Source of the DNA: Aureliella helgolandensis
GTDB lineage: Bacteria; Planctomycetota; Planctomycetia; Pirellulales; Pirellulaceae
Length of the DNA stretch: 64,000 nt
Assembly (NCBI RefSeq): GCF_007752135.1
Contig: NZ_CP036298.1
Span: 2,728,001-2,792,000 of the forward strand
Direction of reading: 5' to 3'
Shown here: in pieces, positions 1-9,381 of the stretch
Numbering within the stretch: position 1 is the first letter of the stretch
How the letters are laid out: every line of letters begins with the position of its first letter
Translations under genes and position numbers: made by a program
Notes under the pieces: generated by a model
The model's database searches: none
Told to the model about the DNA's origin: nothing
What the model saw: only the letters and a program-made list of their open reading frames with translations

Positions 1-2135
1 TGACGCAGCTACGCCGAGATACGCAAATTTTGTACGTTGGTGAAGATTACTACATTGCCGACGGTTGTCGATTTACCTGCGAGCATTCGGATGGATTGTT
101 GCCGGGCCGCCTCGTGGAAGTTGGACTGGGGGATTGGCAGCCTGAATCCTCCATGGGGCACGCGAAATGGCTTGTGCAAGGGGACATGCTTGCGCTGGCT
201 CGCCCCCCCTTGCTGACTGCCGCGCAGATAGCGGACTCCGGCGACTTTTATCGGCGAGCAACCATTGTTGGTCGCGTGAAAAAGTGCGTGGTGGAGCACG
301 GGGTTGCTCAGCTATTAGTCGCCTCTGGAGAGGAATTATTTACCGCCCAAGTCATGCACCGATTGCTACCAGAATGGGACGGTGAAAATTCCTTCGAAAT
401 CAATCACGTTCCAGGCACGCAAGTCCGCCTTACGGGCGTGATTGATCGGCTGGAGACTGCCGCCAACGGCAGCCATTTCCTAATGCACGTTGCCGATAGC
501 GGTGATGTGGAAGTTCTTTCCTTGCCCGTCCAGTTTCGCACCGATCACGTCAAGTGGATGATTGCGACGCTCGTCGTTCTTGGGCTAGGGGTTGTCGCAT
601 GGCAGATCGGTCTGCGACGGCAAGTCCACCTAGCGACTCAAAAATTGCGTTCACTGAATGCCAGTGGGCTAGCCACATCCCGCGCGGCGCGTGACGGCAT
701 TCTGGTCTTCGACACCGACCGTAGGGTGACGCAAGCCGATGGGAAACTGGCGGAAATGTTCAACAGTGGATTTGTGGTGGGCGCTACGGCGGACGCTACC
801 TTGCAGAACAAGTTGCTCCATCTCTTCGCACGCCCAGAGGAATTTCGAGAATTCTGGGCAAACGCATTCGCCTCAGAGAACCTGGCGAGAACCGCAGAGT
901 TCGCTTCGCAGGCGGTCCAGGGATGGCTATCTGTCTACACCGGACCAGTGGTCGACGATCAAGGTGCAAATGTCGGGCGAATTTGGACTTTTGATGATAT
1001 CACGCACCGCAAGAAGCTCGATATGGAGTCGTTGCATTCACAAAAGATTAACGCCATTGGTCGCTTGGCAGGTGGCATCGCGCATGATTTTAACAATTTG
1101 TTGCATGTCATCGGCTCCAGCTTGGAAATATTGACCGTCGAGAAGGCTCCCGCTAAAGTTAGCGAACAATTGGCGACGGTCTCGAGTGCAATTGAACGAG
1201 CTTCGGAGCTGACCAATCAACTCCTTACCTTCTCGAAACCGGGACAACTGAAAACCGAGGCATTCGATGCGAACGAACTTGTCGCACGCGTTGCCCAGAC
1301 GGTCCGCAGTCGGTTGTCAGAGAGTATCCATATTCGAACGTCACCAGAGACCGGTGTCTGGCCTGTCGAGGGGGATGTAGGGCAACTGGAACATGTACTG
1401 ATCAATCTCTGCAACAATGCAGGAGATGCAATTCCTCAACGCCCGGGAAACATTGAGATACGCGTTTGCAATACGATGCATGAGTCGCTAGGCGAGTGCG
1501 TGCAACTGGCCGTGATTGACGATGGTGTTGGCATGTCAAGCGAGGTTTTGGAACGAATCTTCGAACCTTTTTTTACCACCAAACAATTCGGACATGGTGC
1601 AGGACTGGGGCTTTCGATTGCTTTTGGTGTCGTTTCACAGCATCAGGGGAAAATCGAGTGTCATTCGGAAGTTGGGAAGGGCACGCAGTTCTCTATCTAC
1701 CTGCCTCTCACTAGACAACCAAAGGTATCGGAGGGGCGACCTCAACAGGCGCTGACTACGGGTATGCCGGAGAATCTGAAGATATTGGTGGTCGATGATG
1801 AACCCTTAATCATCAAGTCCTTCGAATTACTATTGCCACAACTTGGCCATCGCGTTGTGAGTGCCAAAGGCGGCCTGGAGGCCCTGGCTAGACTGGCCAC
1901 GGATAGTGAATTCGACCTCATCCTGCTGGACCTTACGATGCCCGGCATGTCGGGCCTGGAGACTTTGGCTGAGATTCGAAGCCTGTCTCGCGATATTCCT
2001 GTAATTGTTTGCAGCGGATACTCCGACGATGCTGAGCGGGTAATGAATCACGAATATTTGCGCGTTTCAGCGTTCCTGGGAAAACCCTTCCGCATGCGAG
2101 ATCTCAACCAGCTGATTAGCTCAATCGATTTTTAA
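1..2135 (+). CDS. Hybrid sensor histidine kinase/response regulator, 5' end outside window
   Basis: The reading frame is open from the first full codon of the window, so the gene probably starts upstream; a TTG at 30 is the first possible internal start and residues are counted from it. A membrane segment lies near residues 174-194. A PAS-like stretch follows, then a HisKA motif (GGIAHDFNNLL, phospho-accepting His about 352), an HATPase domain with N box (NLCNNAGDAI, about 460) and G box (DDGVGMS, about 497), and a C-terminal receiver with acidic pair D589/D590, phospho-acceptor D634 and Lys 685. This is the order of a membrane-bound hybrid kinase that passes phosphate from its own His to its own Asp. 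The signal sensed and the downstream partner cannot be seen. No regulator gene lies beside it on the 3' side. Confidence 0.9.
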   Translation, partial: TQLRRDTQILYVGEDYYIADGCRFTCEHSDGLLPGRLVEVGLGDWQPESSMGHAKWLVQGDMLALARPPLLTAAQIADSGDFYRRATIVGRVKKCVVEHGVAQLLVASGEELFTAQVMHRLLPEWDGENSFEINHVPGTQVRLTGVIDRLETAANGSHFLMHVADSGDVEVLSLPVQFRTDHVKWMIATLVVLGLGVVAWQIGLRRQVHLATQKLRSLNASGLATSRAARDGILVFDTDRRVTQADGKLAEMFNSGFVVGATADATLQNKLLHLFARPEEFREFWANAFASENLARTAEFASQAVQGWLSVYTGPVVDDQGANVGRIWTFDDITHRKKLDMESLHSQKINAIGRLAGGIAHDFNNLLHVIGSSLEILTVEKAPAKVSEQLATVSSAIERASELTNQLLTFSKPGQLKTEAFDANELVARVAQTVRSRLSESIHIRTSPETGVWPVEGDVGQLEHVLINLCNNAGDAIPQRPGNIEIRVCNTMHESLGECVQLAVIDDGVGMSSEVLERIFEPFFTTKQFGHGAGLGLSIAFGVVSQHQGKIECHSEVGKGTQFSIYLPLTRQPKVSEGRPQQALTTGMPENLKILVVDDEPLIIKSFELLLPQLGHRVVSAKGGLEALARLATDSEFDLILLDLTMPGMSGLETLAEIRSLSRDIPVIVCSGYSDDAERVMNHEYLRVSAFLGKPFRMRDLNQLISSIDF

Positions 2136-2278
2136 ACAGAACAGCCAGGTGGCCCGGAGGTGAGCTAGCCAGATTTCTTGCGTGCCGTTGAATCAAATCG
2201 TAGTCGTCGGGTGCGTACGGCGGTGAATACGCTTGCAACTGTTTGCCTGAGCAACGCCGTTCGGTAGGAATTTGCACT

Positions 2279-2473
2279 TCAATCGTCTTCGGCCTGCAAT
2301 CCCAGCAGGCTGATAGACTGCGGCTTGCATAGGTGACGTTTGCTGTGGGCCACGCGGGCACATTTGCGACAAATGTATCGACAGTTGGGTAAATCTGCAG
2401 CAATCTCCGGCAGCAGTTTTTGCAGTTGTGTCTTTTTCAGTTTGCAAAGCGGCTTGTCCGTGTCTTTCAGCAT
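2279..2473 (-). CDS. Small Cys-rich hypothetical protein
   Basis: A 64-residue product on the opposite strand to both neighbours. It has a Lys-rich N-terminal half and a Cys/basic segment (CRYICRKCARVA then LCKP) with four cysteines spaced like a small zinc ribbon. The internal ATG at 2473 is preferred over the one at 2491 because AGGGA lies seven bases upstream of it. I recall similar short planctomycete hypotheticals, but no function is known to me. It fills most of the gap between the histidine kinase and the DUF1501 gene. It could still be a chance frame; the cysteine pattern is the main support. Confidence 0.45.
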   Translation of the reverse strand: MLKDTDKPLCKLKKTQLQKLLPEIAADLPNCRYICRKCARVAHSKRHLCKPQSISLLGLQAEDD

Positions 2474-2676
2474 GCACGCATCCCTGTTCATTCGGCTAAC
2501 TCAATTCTGACGCGGTCTGGATTGGACTGATGGAGGGTTGGACAGCACTGAATCTACCGCACAACTGCCAAGTTTTCAGGAACGCCCCGTGAGAAGCTGG
2601 TATGCTGGAAACTGAGATGCCGGACAGGTACGACAGCACTATTTTCCTATTATCTACTGAAGAGGCCACCGATCCC

Positions 2677-4086
2677 ATGGGCAATTTGCAAAGAAGAAGG
2701 TTTATCGCAAATTCCGGGAGTGGCCTTGGTTGGTTGGCGCTGCAATCCCTACTTGGACAGACATGCCCGCTTAAAGCGGGGGAGGCTGCTGGGAATCGCT
2801 GGATTCGCCCTCGACACACCCGCGTCAAACGCGTGATCTGGCTCTTCATGCATGGTGGGCCGAGCCATGTAGATCTCTTCGATCCCAAGCCGGAGTTGCA
2901 GCGTCTTGCTGGAAAAACCCTTCCTCCGAGTTTTGGGGAAGTCATGACGCGACGCCGCGTGGCTGAGAACCCTTTATTGCCAGCTCCGCGCCCCTTCCGA
3001 CCACGCGGAAACAGCGGAATTGAAATTAGCGATTTCCTGCCCCACCTAGCTGAACATGCGGACGAAATGTGCCTTATCCGCAGCATGCATGGCGATAGCG
3101 TCAATCACCCTCAGTCGGTCTACCAAATGAACACCGGCAGCGTGTTGATGGGGCGTCCCAGCGTGGGAAGTTGGGTCGCCTATGGGCTGGGGAGTGAGAA
3201 CAACAATCTGCCCGACTACGTGGTATTGCCCGACCCTGCAGGAGGATTGAAAGGTGGCCCGCCTGCTTGGGGAAGCGGTTTTCTCCCCGCCAGCTATCAA
3301 GGCGTGACGATGCGGAGTGGTGCGAATCCGATTCTGCACTTGAGCCCGCCCGCTGGCGTGTCCCCGAGCCAACAACGCCAGGCGCTGCAACTAACGCAGC
3401 AGATGAATCAAATGCATCTGCAAGCTCGAGATCAGGACGACGAATTGAGTGCCCGCATCAAAGCGTACGAACTCGCCTTCCGCATGCAGGCCGCCGCGCC
3501 CGACTTGGTCGACTTTTTTGACGAGTCTCAGACGACTCTCACGCAATACGGGGTCGACCGACCGGAAACCGAAGATTTCGGCAGACGCTGCTTGCTAGGA
3601 CGTCGGATGATCGAACGCGGCGTCCGCTTTGTCCAGATTTATTCGGGCGACACCAACGGTTGGGACGCCCATAACAATCTCTTGCAGAACCACTCTCAAC
3701 ACTGTCTCGCTACAGACCAACCTGTGGCGGCCCTCATGACCGACCTAAAACAACGGGGGCTGTGGGACGATACGCTGGTGATCTGGGGCGGAGAGTTTGG
3801 GCGCATGCCGATGAGTGAATCAGGCACCGGACGGGATCATAATCCATGGGGGTACTCTTTGTGGATGGCCGGTGGCGGTGTCAAACCGGGCTATGTGCAT
3901 GGCGCTACCGACCCCATAGGCTTAAGGGCCGTCGAAGATCCAGTGCATATCCGCAACTTCCACGCTACGCTGCTCCATTTACTGGGCATCGACCCGGAAG
4001 CCCTTTCCTACTATTCCAACGGCCTGGACGAACGGCTCATTGGGCCGACGGACGACGTCGAGATCGTCAAGGAGGTCTTGGCATGA
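2677..4086 (+). CDS. DUF1501 family protein (sulfatase/alkaline-phosphatase fold), exported
   Basis: About 469 residues from ATG 2677. That start is chosen over 2602 because it places a twin-arginine-like leader (QRRRF followed by a small hydrophobic stretch) at the N-terminus. DUF1501 landmarks are visible in order: WLFMHGGPSHVDLFDPKP near the start, GRRCLLGRRMIERGVRFVQI in the middle, then WGGEFGRMP with GRDHNPWGYSLW and a final FHATLLHLLGID. The family is abundant in Planctomycetes and is related to sulfatases and phosphatases; its substrate is not established. The stop overlaps the start of the next gene (ATGA), so the two are almost certainly co-transcribed and translationally coupled. 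Here the DUF1501 gene comes first; in my recollection the reverse order is more common. Confidence 0.9.
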   Translation: MGNLQRRRFIANSGSGLGWLALQSLLGQTCPLKAGEAAGNRWIRPRHTRVKRVIWLFMHGGPSHVDLFDPKPELQRLAGKTLPPSFGEVMTRRRVAENPLLPAPRPFRPRGNSGIEISDFLPHLAEHADEMCLIRSMHGDSVNHPQSVYQMNTGSVLMGRPSVGSWVAYGLGSENNNLPDYVVLPDPAGGLKGGPPAWGSGFLPASYQGVTMRSGANPILHLSPPAGVSPSQQRQALQLTQQMNQMHLQARDQDDELSARIKAYELAFRMQAAAPDLVDFFDESQTTLTQYGVDRPETEDFGRRCLLGRRMIERGVRFVQIYSGDTNGWDAHNNLLQNHSQHCLATDQPVAALMTDLKQRGLWDDTLVIWGGEFGRMPMSESGTGRDHNPWGYSLWMAGGGVKPGYVHGATDPIGLRAVEDPVHIRNFHATLLHLLGIDPEALSYYSNGLDERLIGPTDDVEIVKEVLA

Positions 4087-6023
4087 TTCGTTCACTTCGG
4101 AGCGCGCGTTGGAAGACTCGGGCTGTTCCAACCCTCTGGCTGTGTGGGGTGCTCAGTGGCCTGCTCAGCACCGCCACGCACGCGGCGGACTCGCTGCAGA
4201 CTGGCGTCGAATCGAACGCCGTCATTCAGGAACCGCCCATCACTGAATCGGACCGACAACATTGGGCTTGGCTACCACTCGCACGGCCTCCCTTGCCCGA
4301 CGTGAAACAGGTTGCTTGGCCTGAAAATAGCGTCGATTACTTTATTTTGGCAGAGCTTGAATCTGAGGGCCTGACCCCTGCGGGGCAGGCCGATAGGGCA
4401 ACCCTTCTGCGACGCTTGAAGTTTGATCTGCATGGTCTGCCTCCCACGTTGGAGGAGCAGCGGCGGTTTCTGGAGGACCGAACACCAACTGCCTACCGGG
4501 AGTTGGTTGATCGATTGTTGGCAGATCCCGCCTATGGCGAGCGCTGGGCCCAACATTGGCTCGACTTGGCTCGGTACGCGGAAACGGATGGTTTCGAGCA
4601 TGACAAAATTCGCCTCGATGCGTGGAGGTACCGTGATTGGGTGATCAATTCCCTCAACCAGGACTTGTCCTATGATCGCTTTATCACACAGCAACTACTA
4701 GGCGATGGCTCCGGCAGTTCCACCGCTCAGGTCCCCACCATGTTCTGTCTAGCAGGGCCCGACATGCCGGACATCAATGAGCAAGACCTGAGAAAGCACG
4801 ACAAACTCAATGAAATCGCTTCCACGGTCGGGGCGACGCTCCTGGCGATGCAGGTGCAGTGCGCGCAGTGCCATGATCACAAGTACGATCCGATTTCCCA
4901 GGCCGATTTCTACCGTCTGCGCGCCATTTTCGAAGCGGCTCTTCCCAAAGTCCGACGAGATGTGCAATTGGACGTTTTCCAAGCGGCCGATGCTCCGCAA
5001 CCAAGCTACCTTTATTACCGGGGAGAATTAAGCCAACGAGGGCCCGCCGTTCCTCCTGCATTGCCGCGGGTGGCTGTTGTCGAATCCGAAAGTTACCTGT
5101 GCCGCTCCGATGCACCACGTGAGGACTTTGCAAACTGGCTGTTTTCCCCCACCAATCCCCTGACCGCTCGCGTAATTGCCAACCGCATCTGGCAACACCA
5201 CTTTGGCCTAAGTTTGTGTGAGAATCCGAGTGATTTTGGAGTGGTCGCTGGAGAACCGACGCATCCCGGGTTGCTGGATTGGCTCGCCAACGACTTGAGA
5301 GACCATGGCTGGAGTATGAAGCATTTGCATCGAACAATTGTGATGTCGGCAACGTATCGCCAAGCCAGCCACAAGACGCACCCGCGATCTTCCTGGGAGC
5401 GTTCCTTGGAGCAGGATCCCGACCTGGAGCTGTATAGCCGTTTTCCGCGCCAACGCTTGGAGGGGGAAGTTATCCGCGATGCCCTGCTGTTGATTGGAGG
5501 GCAACTCAACCGCCCAATGGGAGGTGCTAGCGTGCGGCCACCCTTGCCTCAGGAGTTGACCAGCACTCTGTTGAAGGGGCAATGGGAAGTCAGCCCGGCA
5601 GCATCGGATCATAGACGCCGCAGTGTCTACATCTTTGCGCGGCGCAATCTGCGTTATCCCATTTTTGATGCTTTTGATCGTCCAGATGCAGGGGCGAGCT
5701 GCGCTCGACGTGAACGCTCAACAACTGCGATTCAAGCCCTAAGCATGCTCAACAGTCCGCTGACGTTGGACGCAGCTGAATCGCTTACCGTACGTTTACT
5801 TGCTGCCAATCCAGGCTCCACGTCGACCGACTGCGAGTCGCTGATCCAGCAACTTTTTCAACGTGTTTTGGGGCGGCGACCGACGTTGGAGGAACAGCAG
5901 CAGATGGCCCAGTTCTTCCAGGGCAGCGGAGAAGCCGCCTTGGAGCCTCAAGGTCTTGAGGTTCGTCTTGCGACGGCCTGCATCGCCATGTTCAATACGA
6001 ATGAATTTTTGTATATCGATTGA
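4083..6023 (+). CDS. DUF1549/DUF1553 domain protein (planctomycete PSD1 type), exported
   Basis: About 646 residues from ATG 4083, which overlaps the stop of the DUF1501 gene as ATGA. The frame is open further upstream, but the overlap and the signal peptide that follows (hydrophobic segment ending in THAAD) fix this start. The N-terminal half has DUF1549 landmarks such as YGERWAQHWLDLARYAETDG and a CAQCHDHKYDP motif, with C260, C263 and H264 in a CxxCH arrangement able to bind haem c. The C-terminal half is DUF1553 (NRIWQHHFG, RYPIFDAFDRPD, ALSMLNSP). The separate N-terminal cytochrome domain found in longer relatives is absent. The pair presumably acts in the periplasm; the reaction is unknown. 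Family assignment is firm. Confidence 0.92.
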   Translation: MIRSLRSARWKTRAVPTLWLCGVLSGLLSTATHAADSLQTGVESNAVIQEPPITESDRQHWAWLPLARPPLPDVKQVAWPENSVDYFILAELESEGLTPAGQADRATLLRRLKFDLHGLPPTLEEQRRFLEDRTPTAYRELVDRLLADPAYGERWAQHWLDLARYAETDGFEHDKIRLDAWRYRDWVINSLNQDLSYDRFITQQLLGDGSGSSTAQVPTMFCLAGPDMPDINEQDLRKHDKLNEIASTVGATLLAMQVQCAQCHDHKYDPISQADFYRLRAIFEAALPKVRRDVQLDVFQAADAPQPSYLYYRGELSQRGPAVPPALPRVAVVESESYLCRSDAPREDFANWLFSPTNPLTARVIANRIWQHHFGLSLCENPSDFGVVAGEPTHPGLLDWLANDLRDHGWSMKHLHRTIVMSATYRQASHKTHPRSSWERSLEQDPDLELYSRFPRQRLEGEVIRDALLLIGGQLNRPMGGASVRPPLPQELTSTLLKGQWEVSPAASDHRRRSVYIFARRNLRYPIFDAFDRPDAGASCARRERSTTAIQALSMLNSPLTLDAAESLTVRLLAANPGSTSTDCESLIQQLFQRVLGRRPTLEEQQQMAQFFQGSGEAALEPQGLEVRLATACIAMFNTNEFLYID

Positions 6024-6068
6024 TACGCATCGTCCAATCTACGCTCCCAAAGAATTGAGGATCTTCCA

Positions 6069-7478
6069 GTGCAATTTATCCTCTGGCACTCGCGCAAATT
6101 TTTGCTGGCTGCTTTCCTGCTGGTGGGCTGCCTGGACAGCCAAGGAATATGCCAAACGGCTGAATCCCTCCCGCAATCGGAGGGGCCCAATGCCAAGTCA
6201 CTGCTGGCCACCCTGACCACGGTCCTGCCGTTGCTTGAAAAAAAGGACTTTCAGACCGCGGTAAATCATTTTGCCCTTCCGCCCCACCTCCGTCCCGAAG
6301 ACTTGGATGGGCTGATCGAGCGGAATGAGTTGTCAGCAGCTGGCATCGAAATACTACGTGAGCATGCCACGTTTGGGAGTGCCGTAGAGGTTTTTGGTGA
6401 GGCGCGAGGGACGGCCTTTGCTGAAAAAATGGGAGTTGCCGTCGCGGATTGCTACGGTTTCAATCATGAGACGGAAGGCGGAACCGGGGAGGTCATGGCG
6501 GTTTGGGATGGGAAGCGTTTCAAGATCGTACGATTGGATGACGTCGGAAAAATGCAAGTCCCGCAGAGCGATGGCACGACGCCCTCCATACCTTCTCCGA
6601 AAATGGCTGCGGAACCCCAGCCGAGCGTCGAAGAGCTTAGCCAACAATTGCCAGCCTATGCTGCCGCGGTGGAAGCTGCCCCCGAGGATGTTTCAGCACG
6701 TGCCAACTATGCGACGCTCCTATTCAAAATAGGGAATACGCCCGCCGCATGGACTGAGCTGATGACCGCCTACCAACAGCAACCGGACCATCCTGGGATT
6801 CGCCGTGGTCTCGAACACGTTTGGAATGATTTTCGGCGCAAGGCGGTGTTTACCGTTGGGATGCCTCCCGAGGGGATCGAGGGCTTGCTAGGCGCTCCAA
6901 CCCAGACTCGAGAATTCGACTGGGGAGTCCGCTGGGTCTATGGATTTCTCTGCATCGATTTTCACGACAATAAGCTGCACGAAACCATTGATTTGCGAGG
7001 TGCTACGGAAGCCTTGTTCCGACCCACCGAAACCGTTTCGGTAACGCTCGACGGTAGAACTTGGCTGTGCATGGATCGCTCGAAAGATGCCCACCACACC
7101 ACTGCTCTTCTGTTCAATCCAGGCGAAAATATGGCGAACTGGAGGGAACAATTTGAAGTGCAACGCATTTTGGATGGCACCCAACTCGGCTCGCCGCCAG
7201 AGGTCGCCGAGCGGATGATCCAGCAGGTCAAGCAAGCCGTGTCCACGGCTGAATGCAAGATTCTTACGACTGAAGCGGAGTCCGTCATGATCGCAGTTAA
7301 GCTGCCCGACGGTTCTCCTGATAATACGCAGCACCAGCTGATCCGCTTGATGTGGGGGCCCAATGACGTGCATCGCATCGCCTATTCCATCAAGACTAAG
7401 GAACTGTCCGAAGCGATGCAAAAACAGTGGTTCGGTATCTTGAGTGCTGCCAAGCTCACACCGGTCAATGCACCCTAA
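6069..7478 (+). CDS. Secreted hypothetical protein with TPR-like and BamE/SmpA-like segments
   Basis: A 469-residue product starting at GTG 6069; GAGG lies nine bases upstream and the start gives a clear signal peptide (LLAAFLLVGCLDSQ, with a possible lipobox Cys). Residues about 190-245 look like a TPR pair (ARANYATLLFKIGNTPAAWTEL). A following stretch, VGMPPEGIEGLLGAPTQ, resembles the short GMxxxxVxxLLGxP motif of SmpA/BamE-like domains. The rest is not recognised. It begins 45 bases after the DUF1553 gene on the same strand and may be the third gene of that unit. No enzymatic motif is visible; I infer an envelope role only from the leader. Confidence 0.7.
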   Translation: MQFILWHSRKFLLAAFLLVGCLDSQGICQTAESLPQSEGPNAKSLLATLTTVLPLLEKKDFQTAVNHFALPPHLRPEDLDGLIERNELSAAGIEILREHATFGSAVEVFGEARGTAFAEKMGVAVADCYGFNHETEGGTGEVMAVWDGKRFKIVRLDDVGKMQVPQSDGTTPSIPSPKMAAEPQPSVEELSQQLPAYAAAVEAAPEDVSARANYATLLFKIGNTPAAWTELMTAYQQQPDHPGIRRGLEHVWNDFRRKAVFTVGMPPEGIEGLLGAPTQTREFDWGVRWVYGFLCIDFHDNKLHETIDLRGATEALFRPTETVSVTLDGRTWLCMDRSKDAHHTTALLFNPGENMANWREQFEVQRILDGTQLGSPPEVAERMIQQVKQAVSTAECKILTTEAESVMIAVKLPDGSPDNTQHQLIRLMWGPNDVHRIAYSIKTKELSEAMQKQWFGILSAAKLTPVNAP

Positions 7479-7634
7479 CACGCTGGCGATGCGTTGAATT
7501 GATTGCGTTTACAGTGCAACCGTAAAGCCCGCTCCCGATTCGCACCTTCGAGCCACTCGCAGAGACGTCGGATTTCAACTCGCAAGCTTGTGCGGAGTGC
7601 ATATCGCACAGCCCCAATCGACAGCCAGTCGCAC

Positions 7635-7709
7635 GGCAGCTAACGTACCGGCAGCTAACGTACCGGCGGCTAACCTACCGGCGGCTAACCTACCGGCGGC
7701 TAACGTACC
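7635..7709. repeat. Tandem repeat, 15-bp unit, 5 copies
   Basis: Five contiguous copies of GGCRGCTAACSTACC: copies 1-2 identical, copies 3-4 identical, copy 5 a mixture. The unit is a multiple of three, so an open frame (Pro-Ala-Ala-Asn-Val repeats) runs through it, but no convincing gene contains it. It lies in the 528-base space between the convergent TPR gene and oxidoreductase gene. Confidence 0.9.
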
Positions 7710-7823
7710 AGCGCGCTCACGTTTCAATGCGCTGCTGGCTGTGGAGGAACGGGCATTCATTCTGCAGGGGCTCGCCCAACAGCCTACTTGGAGCGGCTGA
7801 GGGTGTAGGGGCTGACGGCACCC

Positions 7824-7861
7824 AAGGCCCCGTGAAATCCGAGCCGGAGTCGCGGGGCCTT
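7824..7861. terminator. Possible intergenic hairpin terminator between convergent genes
   Basis: AAGGCCCCG (7824-7832) pairs perfectly with CGGGGCCTT (7853-7861) around a 20-base loop. Only three T follow on the plus strand. It sits between convergent genes and could serve either, but the weak U-tract makes the call tentative. Confidence 0.35.
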
Positions 7862-8006
7862 TGACGGTCTTTGGCTCTGGGCTGACAGCGCGTCTCAAGT
7901 GCAGCAAACCGCAGGTGGAGCGTGGAGAGGTCACTACCGCTTGAACGCGATGGGGAAGGTTTTCATTGCGTTTGCGAGGAGAAACCTTCACATATCGTCA
8001 GGCCGT

Positions 8007-9050
8007 TCAGCGACAGGAAACCCACTCTCCAGACACTGCCGAAGCTTGAAGGCACTGGCAGAGATGGATTGCATCTCGAGCGTGAGAGACATCGAGTCGA
8101 GGGTTCACCGAGCCTGAAACAATCGAGGCTGCCGCGTCTTCAAGTTCTGCGGTGAAGCCAGCGACTTCGCTCGCTTCAGGCAGCGTGGGACGCTCGGTGG
8201 TTGCATCCTGCTTGTGAACCATCAACGGCATTACCTCGACGCCATCGGTCAGCGCAGCGAGTTCGTATTGCAGCAGTCCTTTTTCAAACTGAATTTCCAT
8301 GCCATGGCAGAACGGGCGTCCATTCTGCTCACTCACGCCACTCGATGTTCCCACGAGGACGCCAGGTTCTTCGAACTCCATCAATGACTGGCAGAATTTA
8401 ACGGTGCCATCCTTCAGTTCCGCGGAACACATGACGCGCCGCGGCATTCCAAACAGCAAGCGAATGAAATGCGCGTCGTGGACATGGAGATCGATGAGCG
8501 GGCCGCCTACGGTCGATGCATTGTAAAAATCGGGTATCCAATCGGGAGGGGAAATGATCCGTTTGAAGTACCCCCTTTGAACGCTCCCCAAGCTGCCCGA
8601 TTGAGCCGCTTGATACGCATATTGAAATTCGCCCATGTAGGGCAGGACATGCGCCACCATCGCTTGTCGATTGGCAGCCTGGGCGGCAGCGATGATCTCA
8701 TCGCAAGCGGTGCTGGAGAGTGCGAGTGGCTTTTCGCACAAGACGTGTTTTCCTGCCGCGAGCGCTTTGCAAGCCGCTTCGGCATGCAAGTGGGGTGGCA
8801 GGCAGATGTCTACCAAGTCGATGGACGGATCGGCCAAGACTTCATCCAGCGTTTCATAGGCAGTCAACCCCTGCATTTCAATGGGGCCGCCAGGGGGACC
8901 AAAGTTTCCTTGGATACCGGTCCAATCTCCGGACCGTTTCTTGGGATCTCTAGAACAAAACGCCGCTAGCTTCACTCCCTGGCTTTGTTGGTAGGCCAAA
9001 TAGTGAATCCAACCCATAAATCCCACGCCAACTATTGCAGCTTTCAACAT
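8007..9050 (-). CDS. Gfo/Idh/MocA family NAD(P)-dependent oxidoreductase
   Basis: A 347-residue product. The N-terminal Rossmann fold shows VGVGFMG near residue 8, and the family hallmark EKP is at residues 106-108 (HVLCEKPLA), which contributes the catalytic lysine. The C-terminal half has the expected (beta)-sheet domain with a [20 protein letters not shown] helix supplying the usual Asp/His pair. Length is normal for the family. Such enzymes oxidise or reduce sugars, inositols and related polyols; the substrate cannot be read from sequence. It is divergent from the DUF1080 gene downstream of its start, another protein linked to sugar catabolism in Planctomycetes, which makes carbohydrate metabolism the likeliest context. 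Confidence 0.9.
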   Translation of the reverse strand: MLKAAIVGVGFMGWIHYLAYQQSQGVKLAAFCSRDPKKRSGDWTGIQGNFGPPGGPIEMQGLTAYETLDEVLADPSIDLVDICLPPHLHAEAACKALAAGKHVLCEKPLALSSTACDEIIAAAQAANRQAMVAHVLPYMGEFQYAYQAAQSGSLGSVQRGYFKRIISPPDWIPDFYNASTVGGPLIDLHVHDAHFIRLLFGMPRRVMCSAELKDGTVKFCQSLMEFEEPGVLVGTSSGVSEQNGRPFCHGMEIQFEKGLLQYELAALTDGVEVMPLMVHKQDATTERPTLPEASEVAGFTAELEDAAASIVSGSVNPRLDVSHARDAIHLCQCLQASAVSGEWVSCR

Positions 9051-9381
9051 TGGTCCGCTATTTACCTTGGAAAGTGTGAGGAAGGTAGAAGTTTGAAGAC
9101 TGGGCAGTATAGACCAATTCGGCTCCTATCTCTTCCCCGCTCGCAGGCCGGTTTTGGCGGGGGGGGGAGGTCTCTGGCCCACACCCGTTCCTAGGGAGCC
9201 TCACCATAATTCAGGGGAAGCCGCCGTTGAAAAAGTGAACCCTCGGACGCATTAAACCTGCCGCATATTGCAACTCGCGCTACTTAGCTGCTTGATCATC
9301 CAAGCATCCGAGAAGATAATGTGCATTCCGCGCTCCGCTTTGAGTGACCCACCCCCAACTTATTCCCTCAAGAGAAAATTC
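9051..9381. other. Divergent intergenic region, no gene seen
   Basis: Separates the start of the oxidoreductase from the start of the DUF1080 gene and must hold both promoters. It contains a run of nine or more G near 9162. I see no clear palindromic operator and no RNA gene. Confidence 0.5.

Noticed and set aside
7575-7991. Frames on both strands through the 15-bp repeat
   Set aside because: Open because the unit is a multiple of three without stops; flanking parts do not look like protein.
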